The notes beneath the pieces are model-generated. The model saw nothing but the letters and a program-made list of their open reading frames with translations. It did not search any database and had not been told where the DNA came from. Below are positions 50,370 through 59,691 of a stretch of DNA of 64,000 nt, one piece after another. The stretch comes from Planctomycetota bacterium (GTDB lineage: Bacteria; Planctomycetota; Planctomycetia; Pirellulales; PNKZ01), in contig JAFEBQ010000027.1 of the NCBI GenBank assembly GCA_018242585.1, positions 62,001 through 126,000 on the forward strand, read 5' to 3'. The translations under genes were made by a program, and so were the position numbers. Within the stretch, counting starts at the first letter, position 1. Every line of letters begins with the position of its first letter.

Positions 50370-50715
50370 TTAGCTGAACTCGCCGCGCAAATAGTCCTGC
50401 GTGTGCTTTTCACGCGGGTCTTCGAACAGTTCTTCCGTCGCCCGGTGTTCGACCAGGTAGCCGGTTCGGCCACCCTTGGTCGTGTCGACGTACATGAAGG
50501 CCGTGTGGTCGGCCACGCGCTTGGCTTGTTGCAGGTTGTGGTTCACGATGGCGATCGTGAACCGTTCCTTCAACTCCTTCATCAGTTCTTCGATGCGGCG
50601 AGTGGCAATCGGGTCGAGCGCCGAGCAAGGCTCGTCCATCAGCAGCACCTCGGGCTCGGTGGCGATGGCCCTGGCAATGCACAACCGTTGCTGCTGGCCA
50701 CCCGACAGGGAAACC
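50370..50715 (-). pseudogene. pstB: C-terminal half of phosphate ABC transporter ATPase PstB
   Basis: From [20 protein letters not shown] through [13 protein letters not shown] to [20 protein letters not shown] the frame matches the end of PstB almost without change, including the signature, Walker B, H-loop-region VNHNLQQA and the family-specific DHTAFMYV. The N-terminal ~145 residues with Walker A are missing; upstream of about 50715 the sequence turns A/T-richer and shows no PstB similarity. With no Walker A it cannot be functional. The frame has no stops, so the truncation looks recent. Confidence 0.9.
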
Positions 50716-50903
50716 CGCCAGTCGCCAAGCTGTAAATACAAGTAGTTAAGCGTAACCAAGCCAGTCGCCCGAGAATACTTGCGATTTTCGATGATTGCCA
50801 CTAACATCGCTGGAAAGGCCCGCCTGCGGGCCGCTTGTCAGCTCGCCTGTCCCGCCCGCCTCACTTGTAAAGCCAGCTTACCTCCGAGTAGGTCTCTCAG
50901 CGC
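50716..50903. other. Junction region upstream of the truncated pstB
   Basis: Starts with an A/T-rich stretch (about 50730-50800) unlike the local composition, then a perfect hairpin GGCCCGC (50817-50823)/GCGGGCC (50826-50832). It marks the breakpoint of pstB and carries the promoter of the regulator at 50904. Confidence 0.45.
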
Positions 50904-52070
50904 ATGGCCACCATCTCGAATCGCAAACCGAAGCACGTTGAAACCCGCGAGTACGTCGAGCGCTTGATCGCGTCGGGCCAGTATCGCGACGGCGACCGTT
51001 TGCCCAGCGAAGCGCAACTGGTCGAGCGGTTCCAGGCGTCGCGACCCACGGTGGCTCGCGCACTACGTGATTTGCAGATGCTCGGACTGATCGAGCGTCG
51101 CGCCGGCTCGGGCACGTTTGTCAGCGCGCAGAAGGCGCGTCGCCCGGCAACCGCGGTCGATCGTCAACTGTTCGGCCTGTTAATCCCCGAATTAGGGCAA
51201 ACGGAAATCTTTGAGCCCATCTGCGGCCAGATCGCGCGCGAGGCGCAAGATCAAGGCCACGCCCTGGTATGGGGCGACTTCGGCGGCGCCACCGGCGCAG
51301 GCCACGCGCGGACGTTATCAAATGGCGAGCGGCCCAACGAAGAACGGATCGCGCGGGCCGAGCGCGCCTGTCGCACGTTCATCCAGCAACACGTCGCCGG
51401 TGTCTTCTTCGCCCCGGTCGAGCACACCGTCGTGGGACAAGGTGTCAACGCCAGTATCCTGCGCGACCTCGACGCGGCCCAGATTCCGGTCGTCCTCTTG
51501 GATCGCGACGTGGTCGCTTTCCCCGAGCGCAGCCAATACGATCTGATTGCCATCGACAACGTCCACGGCGGCTTCATGCTGACGCGTCACCTGACTGCGC
51601 AAGGGCGCCAGCGGATTTGCTTTATGCTGCGGCCCCACTCGGCGCCGACCGCCGAGCGCCGCGTCGCAGGCTACCGCGAAGCGCTGGCGCAATCGGGATT
51701 GAGCGTCAGTCCGGCCGACGTCTGCTACGGCGATCCGTTGGACCTGCCGTTTGTGCGCAATGTGCTCGAGCGACGCAAGCCCGACGCGATTGTCTGCGCC
51801 AACGACATTACGGCGGCAGCGCTGATGCAATCGCTGTTCCAATTGGGCCGCCGCGTCCCACAAGACATTGCCGTCGTCGGCTTTGACGACGTGAAATACG
51901 CCCGACTGTTGGCCGTGCCGTTGACGACGGTGCGCCAGCCTTGCGCCGACTTGGGGCGCGTGGCGGTGCGGGCGATGTGCGAACGAATTGCCGATCGGAC
52001 CTTGCCGCCGCGAGCCATTGTGCTCGAGCCCGAGTTGATTGTCCGCCAGTCGTGCGGCGCGAAGCGTTAG
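50904..52070 (+). CDS. GntR-HTH/LacI-type ligand-binding transcriptional regulator (AraR-like)
   Basis: 388 residues. Residues ~10-75 are a GntR winged helix (GDRLPSEAQLVERFQASRPT, ALRDLQMLGLIERRAGSGTF). Residues ~88-385 are a LacI/periplasmic-binding-type effector domain (LFGLLIPELGQTEIFEPI, VLLDRDVV, AIDNVHGGFMLTRHL, CANDITAAALMQ, VVGFDDVKYA). This is the domain plan of AraR of Bacillus, so a sugar is the probable ligand. It is followed 50 bases later by the DUF1549/DUF1553 cytochrome on the same strand. Confidence 0.9.
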   Translation: MATISNRKPKHVETREYVERLIASGQYRDGDRLPSEAQLVERFQASRPTVARALRDLQMLGLIERRAGSGTFVSAQKARRPATAVDRQLFGLLIPELGQTEIFEPICGQIAREAQDQGHALVWGDFGGATGAGHARTLSNGERPNEERIARAERACRTFIQQHVAGVFFAPVEHTVVGQGVNASILRDLDAAQIPVVLLDRDVVAFPERSQYDLIAIDNVHGGFMLTRHLTAQGRQRICFMLRPHSAPTAERRVAGYREALAQSGLSVSPADVCYGDPLDLPFVRNVLERRKPDAIVCANDITAAALMQSLFQLGRRVPQDIAVVGFDDVKYARLLAVPLTTVRQPCADLGRVAVRAMCERIADRTLPPRAIVLEPELIVRQSCGAKR

Positions 52071-52120
52071 TCGCTCGCGTTGCATTGTCCTTGCCTGCCC
52101 GAACTCCTGCCTTACCTGCC

Positions 52121-54457
52121 ATGCGACATTCACGACTTGCCTACGGATTGGTGATCGTTGCCGCCTTGCTCGGTGCGCACGCGGCGCAGGCCATTGAGAT
52201 TCCGGCCGAGCAGGCCGAGTTCTTCGAGAAGAAGATTCGCCCGCTCTTGGTCGAGAAGTGCTACGAGTGCCACAGCGAGCAATCGAAAGCGCTCAAAGGA
52301 AACCTGCGGCTCGATACCCGGGCCCACGCGCTGAAGGGGGGCGACTCGGGCGAAGCAATCGTGCCGGGCAATCCCAACAACAGCAGTCTGATCCAAGCCG
52401 TCCGTTGGCAGACGTTTGAAATGCCCCCGTCGGGCAAGCTTACCGGCGACGAAGTCGCGGCGCTGGTGAAATGGGTCGAACTCGGCGCGCCCTGGCCGGG
52501 GGATGGTGAGCCGGCTGCGACGATCACCGAAAAGAGTTACGACTGGCCGACGCTGCGCGCGGGCCATTGGGCGTGGCGGCCCGTCGTGCGTCCCGAGTTA
52601 CCTGCCGTCAAGCAAACCGGCTGGACGCGGAACGGCATCGACTTCTTCGTTCTGGGGCAGTTGGAAGCCGCCGGGTTGCAGCCCTCGCCGCCGGCCACGC
52701 CCCGGGTGCTGGTGCGGCGGATTTACTTCGACCTGATCGGCTTGCCACCCACGCCCGACGAAGTGGCGGCCTTCGAGAGTGCGTGCCAGAAAGGTCGCAC
52801 CAAGGCGATTGCTGATCTGGTCGATCGGCTGCTGGCCATGCCGCAATATGGTGAACGCTGGGGACGATTCTGGCTCGATGTGGCGCGCTACAACGACGGC
52901 TATGGCGGCTTTTTGGACAATCAACCTTCGCCCCAGGCCTGGCGCTACCGCGATTGGGTCGTCAACGCGTTGAACAATGACATGCCGTACGACGAGTTCG
53001 TGCGATTGCAACTGGCCGGCGATCAGATCGACGCCGAGAAGCACGCCGTGGCGACGGGCTTCTTGGCTCTGGGCCCGACGTACATCTCGGACGGTGGCGA
53101 CCCCGACGCGATTGCCCAGGCCAAGTCCGAAACCCTGGACGATCGGGTCGACACGGTCTGCCGCGCGCTGATGGCCGCCACGGTCGCTTGTTCGCGCTGC
53201 CACGATCACCGCTTCGATCCCTACCCGCAGCTCGATTACTACTCGCTGGCTGGCGTGTTCAACAATACGAAGAGCTTCGACTACCCGCTCGCACCCCCCG
53301 AGGTTGTCAAGGCGTTCGACGCGGCCCAGGCCGAGATCGATCGTGTCGACGGCAAGGCCAAGAAGATCAAGGCGGTGGCCCGGGCCGAGGGGCGCAAGCT
53401 GACCGAACAGGAAAACAAGGAAGTTAAGGAACTCGAAGCCAAGGTCAAAGATCTGCAAAAGCAGCGGCCCGAGAAGTACCCGTTCGCCCACACGGTGCGC
53501 GACAGCGGCAGCGACGACATGAACCTGGCCGTGCGCGGCAATCTGCGCCGACCGGGGCCGCTCGCGCCGCGGCGTTTCTTACGCATTATCGCCGGCGATG
53601 ACCCGGCCAAGTTCACGCACGGTAGTGGCCGGCTTGATCTGGCCGAGGCGGTTGTCGCCCCGGCGAACCCGCTGACCTCGCGGGTGATCGTGAATCGGGT
53701 GTGGCACCATCATTTTGGCTTCGGCCTGGTTCGCACGCTGAGCAACTTTGGCATGTTGGGCGAGCAGCCGACGCATCCCGAGTTGCTCGATTGGCTGGCC
53801 AGCAGGTTCACGAGCCGGGTCCAGGGTGACTTTGCCTGGTCGCTTAAGCAGTTGCATCGCGCGATCCTGCTGTCGGCGACCTATCAAATGGACAGCGCGC
53901 CGAATGAAAAGGCCCAATCGATCGACGGTGACAACCGGCTGTTGTGGCGGATGAACCCACGGCGGATGGACGTCGAGGCCTGGCGCGACGGGCTGCTGGC
54001 GGTGTCGGGCGAGTTGAAACTGGAACAGGGGGGCGCCTCGATCCGCAGCATTGCCGAAAGCCCGCGACGGACGATTTACGCCGCCGTGTCGCGCAACGGC
54101 GACGCCTTTGACTCCGACAGCTTTCTGCGGACGTTCGACTTTCCGGTTCCCAAGGCCACCAGCGAAGGGCGCACGTCGAGCATCGTGCCGCAACAGTCCT
54201 TGTTCATGATGAACAGCAAGTTCATGATTGCTCGGGCCAAGGCCTTGGCCGCGCGGCTGAACAAAGAACGTGCGGACGACCCGGCGCGCATCGAGTACGC
54301 TTATCAGTTGTTGTACGGCCGACCGGTGACCGACGAAGAGTTACAACTGGGGCGCGATTTTTTGGCCAGTGCCGTCACGAATGAAAAGCAGTTGAACCCC
54401 TGGGAGCAATACGCCCAGGTGCTGTTGAGCGCTAGCGAGTTTATGTACCAGAACTGA
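52121..54457 (+). CDS. Planctomycete cytochrome c protein (PSCyt1-DUF1549-DUF1553)
   Basis: 778 residues from the ATG at 52121. Signal peptide LAYGLVIVAALLGAHAAQA. One haem c site CYECHS in the PSCyt1 domain (residues ~25-120), then DUF1549/PSCyt2 (~165-370; RIYFDLIGLPPTPDEV, WGRFWLDVARYND, CSRCHDHRFDPYP), a charged Lys/Glu helix, and DUF1553/PSD1 (~500-775; NPLTSRVIVNRVWHHHFGFG, DVEAWRDGLLAVSG). CSRCH is a second haem-type motif. Always paired with DUF1501 in this phylum, as here. Molecular function is unknown. Confidence 0.95.
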   Translation: MRHSRLAYGLVIVAALLGAHAAQAIEIPAEQAEFFEKKIRPLLVEKCYECHSEQSKALKGNLRLDTRAHALKGGDSGEAIVPGNPNNSSLIQAVRWQTFEMPPSGKLTGDEVAALVKWVELGAPWPGDGEPAATITEKSYDWPTLRAGHWAWRPVVRPELPAVKQTGWTRNGIDFFVLGQLEAAGLQPSPPATPRVLVRRIYFDLIGLPPTPDEVAAFESACQKGRTKAIADLVDRLLAMPQYGERWGRFWLDVARYNDGYGGFLDNQPSPQAWRYRDWVVNALNNDMPYDEFVRLQLAGDQIDAEKHAVATGFLALGPTYISDGGDPDAIAQAKSETLDDRVDTVCRALMAATVACSRCHDHRFDPYPQLDYYSLAGVFNNTKSFDYPLAPPEVVKAFDAAQAEIDRVDGKAKKIKAVARAEGRKLTEQENKEVKELEAKVKDLQKQRPEKYPFAHTVRDSGSDDMNLAVRGNLRRPGPLAPRRFLRIIAGDDPAKFTHGSGRLDLAEAVVAPANPLTSRVIVNRVWHHHFGFGLVRTLSNFGMLGEQPTHPELLDWLASRFTSRVQGDFAWSLKQLHRAILLSATYQMDSAPNEKAQSIDGDNRLLWRMNPRRMDVEAWRDGLLAVSGELKLEQGGASIRSIAESPRRTIYAAVSRNGDAFDSDSFLRTFDFPVPKATSEGRTSSIVPQQSLFMMNSKFMIARAKALAARLNKERADDPARIEYAYQLLYGRPVTDEELQLGRDFLASAVTNEKQLNPWEQYAQVLLSASEFMYQN

Positions 54458-54464
54458 GGAAGCC

Positions 54465-54541
54465 TCAATGACCAAGCTCCAATGACCAATGAGGACGCAC
54501 GCGCGTCATCGCTAGTTTGGTCATTGGTACTTGGACCTTGG
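54465..54541. repeat. CCAATGACCAA hairpin, second copy
   Basis: Arms 54465-54489 and 54517-54541 are complementary in 20 of 25 positions with a 27-base spacer. The right arm differs from the left arm of the element at 23187-23211 at only 2 of 25 bases (after reversal). It fills the gap between the cytochrome stop and the DUF1501 ribosome site. Confidence 0.75.
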
Positions 54542-54566
54542 TGCTTTCCTCCGCAGGAGGTGTCCC

Positions 54567-55988
<1,422 letters not shown>

Positions 55989-56033
55989 GTTGGCATCGCC
56001 GCCTACGCGAAAACGTCCCGCGCCGTAACGCGT

Positions 56034-56213
56034 AAACACCCCTCCCTTCCAGGGAGGGGCAGGGGGGAGGGTAGACGTGCTCAGCTACGCGAGCAGCTTC
56101 CATACTCGGGGTGCCCTCCACGAACATGCGTCCATCAGCCCGAAGATCGACGCATTCTAGGCCTACGACGTCTTTACCCTCCCTCAGTCCCTCCCTGGAA
56201 GGGAGGGATGTTT
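56034..56213. repeat. Paired inward-facing GC-rich palindromes, copy B
   Basis: Left unit 56034-56077 (AAACACCCCTCCCTTCCAGG to GGGTAGACG) and right unit 56169-56213 (CGTCTTTACCCTCCCTCAG to GGGAGGGATGTTT) are inverted copies agreeing in roughly nine of ten bases. This pair lacks the extra GAGCG..CAGCG segment seen in the left units of copies A and C. It fills the gap between the convergent DUF1501 and MFS genes. Confidence 0.85.
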
Positions 56214-56254
56214 GTCGCTTGTCCGTTTGGAGTCGTTCGTTACCGCGGCATTCG

Positions 56255-57508
56255 TCACCGCGTCTGTTGTTGATCGACTCGAATGAGCAGCACCAACAGG
56301 ATCGATACCAGGGCCGCCGACGCGAAGATGCCGAAGATCAAATTGAGCGGCACGTCGCGAGTTCGCAACACGCCGAAGCCCCAATCGGCAAAGCCGCCGC
56401 CGATCATGCTCACCAGGTTCATCACGCCATAGCCCGTGGCGCGTAACTGCGGCCGCGTGATCTGCGACAGGATCGGCATGTTGTTGCAATCGAAGCAGCC
56501 CCAACCGATGCCGAACACGACGAGAAAGCCAATCGCCACCGGCAGCGTCGACGAATTGCCCACGCCGAACAGCGACGGGATCAACAGCGTCATCCCCAGC
56601 GCGCTGACGTAAATCCTTCCCCGCGGCGTGCGGCGCATCAGCGCGTCGGCCAGCCACCCGCCGCCAAACACTGCCCCCAGCGACGCGATGTTCACATACA
56701 GCGTGGCCGACACGCCGGCCTGGCCTTGGCCGATGTCGAACTTGCCCTTCAGGATCGACGGCATCCAGTCCTTGACGATCCACCCAGCCAAGGCAGGCAG
56801 TGTGAAGCACGCCACCAGCAACAAAAACGAGCGGTTCGATAACAACTCGCCGAGCGCCGTCAGCAACGGCGGTCGAGTTGCCTTCTCCTCGACTTGATCG
56901 GGAGCGGACGGAGCATCGCGCAGCAGGAACAACAACGGCACGGCGTAGATCACGCCCGCCAGTCCGGTGTAGTCGAACGCGCCGCGCCAGCCCCAGTCGG
57001 GCGCATCCGCCACGTGGCCGCCAAAGCCGCCGAGAATAATCCCAGCATAGATCGCCGTCTGGTGCAGGCCGACGGCTCGCGAGCGCGTGGCCCCCCAGTG
57101 ATATTCAGCAATCAAGGCCAGCGCGGCCGGAATGTAACACGCCTCGCTGATCCCCATCAGTGTCCGCGTCCACAACAGCCCGTCGTAGGTTTCGACCTGA
57201 CCCGTGGCCCAGGTGATGGCGGACCAGATGAACAGGCTGGCGCAAATGATGTATCGGCGGCTGAAGCGATCGGCCAGGTAGCCCCCCAGCGGGCTGCAGA
57301 AGGCGTAGACCCATTTGAACTGGCCCAGCATGTAGCCCCAGTGGTCGTCGCTGCCGATCGAGGGAATTTCCTCCATCACCGAGAACTTCATCGTGGCGAT
57401 CATCTGCCGATCCAGGTAGTTCAGCAGTGCGACCGGCCACAGCAGGGCCACGACGAACCAGGCGGTTCGCAGGGCGCTCGGGGGTGATTGAGAAATAGTG
57501 GTGCTCAT
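56255..57508 (-). CDS. MFS transporter, ACS (hexuronate/organic anion) type
   Basis: 417 residues from the ATG at 57508 (a TTG at 57515 is also open). Twelve hydrophobic segments; the loop 2-3 motif GGYLADRFSRRYII and the start NYLDRQMIATMKFSVMEEI match the anion:cation symporter group (ExuT/UhpT-like). A central charged loop lies near residue 205. It probably imports a sugar acid, which fits the GntR regulator and aldolase encoded beside it on the other strand. Confidence 0.9.
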   Translation of the reverse strand: MSTTISQSPPSALRTAWFVVALLWPVALLNYLDRQMIATMKFSVMEEIPSIGSDDHWGYMLGQFKWVYAFCSPLGGYLADRFSRRYIICASLFIWSAITWATGQVETYDGLLWTRTLMGISEACYIPAALALIAEYHWGATRSRAVGLHQTAIYAGIILGGFGGHVADAPDWGWRGAFDYTGLAGVIYAVPLLFLLRDAPSAPDQVEEKATRPPLLTALGELLSNRSFLLLVACFTLPALAGWIVKDWMPSILKGKFDIGQGQAGVSATLYVNIASLGAVFGGGWLADALMRRTPRGRIYVSALGMTLLIPSLFGVGNSSTLPVAIGFLVVFGIGWGCFDCNNMPILSQITRPQLRATGYGVMNLVSMIGGGFADWGFGVLRTRDVPLNLIFGIFASAALVSILLVLLIRVDQQQTR

Positions 57509-57567
57509 ACAACTCAATTAAGACCAACCGCGACGGCACAACGACACGACGGGGACCGAAGATATTA

Positions 57568-57769
57568 CCACGGAGACACAGAGGACGCAGAGAAAGACAC
57601 GGAGAGGGTTGCGATGGGTTAACCGCTGGCCAAAGACGCTCGCCAATCGCACCCGCTTAATGTGACTTCACGATTGCATTTCCTTCGTCCTTCGTCATTT
57701 CCTTGTCTCGTCTTTCTCTATTCCTTCTCCTCCTCCGTGTCTTCCTCCGTGCTCTCTGTGTCTCCGTGG
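57568..57769. repeat. 37-bp inverted repeat of the CACGGAG family
   Basis: Left arm 57568-57604 and right arm 57733-57769 are complementary in 32 of 37 positions, the first 16 without mismatch (CCACGGAGACACAGAG). The spacer is 128 bases. The same word in the same orientation occurs around the element at 23104-23330. Confidence 0.8.
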
Positions 57770-57814
57770 TGGAATTGGCCGCGATTCTAGCTGCTTGCAG
57801 GCTGCTGTGTCATT

Positions 57815-57825
57815 GGTATACTACC
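57815..57825. promoter_or_regulatory. Candidate operator GGTA-TAC-TACC
   Basis: A short palindrome directly upstream of the GntR start codon (ATG 57829). FadR-type regulators bind TGGT-Nx-ACCA-like sites, and this site reads TTGGTATACTACC, so self-repression is plausible. The spacing is wider than the classic FadR box, so this is tentative. Confidence 0.3.
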
Positions 57826-57828
57826 GGA

Positions 57829-58737
57829 ATGTCACTAAAAAAACGATCACTGCCGTTCCCCACTGCGGCCGCCGATAACGGCGGGCCGCCCGCTGACCTG
57901 GCGCTGCGTGAAAGGGCCTATCAAGCCCTGCTCAACAAGCTGGCCGCCGGGGAATTGCCCCCGCATAGCATCGTCTCGGAACAGTCGCTGGCCGCCGAGT
58001 TGGGCATGAGCCGCACGCCGGTTCGCGAGGCGATTCGCCGACTGGTCCACGAAGGGCTGATGGAGCAGTTGCCCCGCTACGGCACCCGGGTCCGCGAGGT
58101 CTCGCGCCGCGACCTGGTCGAGCTGTACGAGCTGCGTGAAGCGCTCGAACCCTATGCCGCCGCCAAGGTGGCCGGCAACCTGGCCCCGGAAGAGTTGGCC
58201 CGGCTCGAAGGGTTGGTCAACGAAGTCCGTCGCGTGGCCGACGAGTTGAAACACTCGGGCGGCAATGCCCTGTCGGGACCGCTCTTGAATCGCTTCTTGT
58301 CAGCGGACCTAGGATTTCACCTGCTGTTGCTGCAAGCGGCCGACAATGCCCGCCTGCTCGACATTGTTTCTCAGACGCGCTTGCTCGCGCGTATTTTCGC
58401 GGCTCGCCGGCAAGCGCACGATACGATCGTGCTCGACGAGACCCATCGCTATCACCGCGTGGTTCTCGACGCCATCAAGCGCGGCCATGGCGAACAAGCC
58501 GCCGCGGCCATGCGCGATCACATCGGCGCCAGCAAGCGCCGCGCGCTCGACCATTTCGATTCGCGCGCCGCGGTGCTTGCCACGGGCACGCCGCGCGGCA
58601 TGTCGCCCGACCTGGTGGCGGAGTTTCAACGCATCGAAGCCGAGCGCGGCACCGCCCCCAAGAAGCCAGCCACTCCACGCCGCGCACATAAATCGACCAA
58701 CAAGCCGGCCGGCAAAGCCAAGTCGCGCAGCCGTTAA
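57829..58737 (+). CDS. GntR-family regulator with FCD ligand domain
   Basis: 302 residues from the ATG at 57829; the open frame before it crosses the inverted repeat. Winged helix at ~25-95 (RERAYQALLNKLAAGELPPH, AAELGMSRTPVREAIRRL), then an all-helical FCD domain (~100-245) with YELREALEPYAAAKVAG, LGFHLLLLQAADN and the His of DETHRYHRVVLDAI that bind metal. The last 35 residues are unusually Lys/Arg/Pro/Ala-rich, like a histone-H1-type DNA tail. It precedes the aldolase gene by 12 bases and is likely its regulator. Confidence 0.92.
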   Translation: MSLKKRSLPFPTAAADNGGPPADLALRERAYQALLNKLAAGELPPHSIVSEQSLAAELGMSRTPVREAIRRLVHEGLMEQLPRYGTRVREVSRRDLVELYELREALEPYAAAKVAGNLAPEELARLEGLVNEVRRVADELKHSGGNALSGPLLNRFLSADLGFHLLLLQAADNARLLDIVSQTRLLARIFAARRQAHDTIVLDETHRYHRVVLDAIKRGHGEQAAAAMRDHIGASKRRALDHFDSRAAVLATGTPRGMSPDLVAEFQRIEAERGTAPKKPATPRRAHKSTNKPAGKAKSRSR

Positions 58738-58749
58738 TCGGAGCCCACC

Positions 58750-59691
58750 ATGCGAGCAAAACTGCAAGGAATCATTCCGCCAATCATCACTCCACTCGCC
58801 GAGCCCGATCGGCTCGACCGCGCCGCCCTGGCGCGATTGATCGAGCGGCTGGTCACGGCCGGCGTGTCGGGCATTTTCCCACTGGGAACCACCGGCGAAG
58901 GGCCGACGCTGTCGGGCCGATTGCAGCGCGAAGTGATCGACGCCACTTGCGAGTTGGTCGACGGCCGCGTGCCGGTGCTGGTCGGCGTGACTCATTCCGC
59001 GATGGGAGAGTCGCATGCCCTGGCCGAGCATGCCTTGGCCGCTGGCGCCGACGCGATTGTGGCCGCGCCGTTGTTGTACTTTGCTCCGCGGCCGGCGGAC
59101 GTGACGGCTTACTTCGAGCAACTGGCCGAGGCCTCGCCCTTGCCGCTAGTGTTGTATGACATGCCGGCCTGTGTCCGCGCGGACATCACCTACGAATCGG
59201 CCGAAGCGCTGACCCACATCGAAAACATTATCGGCATCAAGGATAGCTCAGGCGACTTTGCTCGCTTCCGCCGGCTGCTGAGTTTGCGAGCGCTGCGTCC
59301 CGACTGGACGTTCTTGATTGGCCCCGAGTTGTTGACCGCCGAGGCGATCGTGGCCGGCGGCGACGGCGGCGTGGCCGGAGGGGCGAACTTGGAGCCCGAG
59401 CTGTTCGTGCAGTTGGCCAAGGCCGCCCAGGCTCGCGACGTGGCACGCGTCGATCAGCTTTTGGCGGCGGCGCGGCAGATTGGCGAGCTGTATAAACTGA
59501 GCGACGACGCGCTAGGCGTCACGCGCGGCCTCAAGGCAGCGTTGGCTTTGCGGTGCGAATGCAACGATCTGTTGGCGGTTCCGTATGCCACGCCGGTTGA
59601 CGAGGCGTTTCGCGCTCGGGTCGGCGCGATCTTGCGACGCATCACTTCCCCGATTGCAGTATCGAACGATCAGGTGGGGCAATCATGCTAA
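58750..59691 (+). CDS. DapA/NanA-family class I aldolase/lyase
   Basis: 313 residues. Schiff-base lysine in IGIKDSSGDF, tyrosine in LVLYDMPACV, and the GTTGE loop of the N-acetylneuraminate lyase/dihydrodipicolinate synthase superfamily. As it lies with a GntR-FCD regulator, an MFS carrier and a sialidase-like gene and not with lysine genes, a sugar-acid aldolase is more likely than DapA. The exact substrate cannot be read from sequence. Its stop overlaps the next ATG by 7 bases (ATGCTAA). Confidence 0.9.
   Translation: MRAKLQGIIPPIITPLAEPDRLDRAALARLIERLVTAGVSGIFPLGTTGEGPTLSGRLQREVIDATCELVDGRVPVLVGVTHSAMGESHALAEHALAAGADAIVAAPLLYFAPRPADVTAYFEQLAEASPLPLVLYDMPACVRADITYESAEALTHIENIIGIKDSSGDFARFRRLLSLRALRPDWTFLIGPELLTAEAIVAGGDGGVAGGANLEPELFVQLAKAAQARDVARVDQLLAAARQIGELYKLSDDALGVTRGLKAALALRCECNDLLAVPYATPVDEAFRARVGAILRRITSPIAVSNDQVGQSC

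Larger units (their letters stand above)
57509..57828. other. Divergent intergenic region with a long inverted repeat
   Basis: 320 bases between the MFS gene and the GntR gene, dominated by the CACGGAG inverted repeat (57568-57769); the stretch between the arms shows nothing else recognisable. Confidence 0.5.

Noticed and set aside
50310-50377. Continuation of the Tat-signal frame to its stop at 50377
   Set aside because: The frame passes through the repeat pair and overlaps the pstB remnant; the translated sequence after about residue 30 has no protein character.
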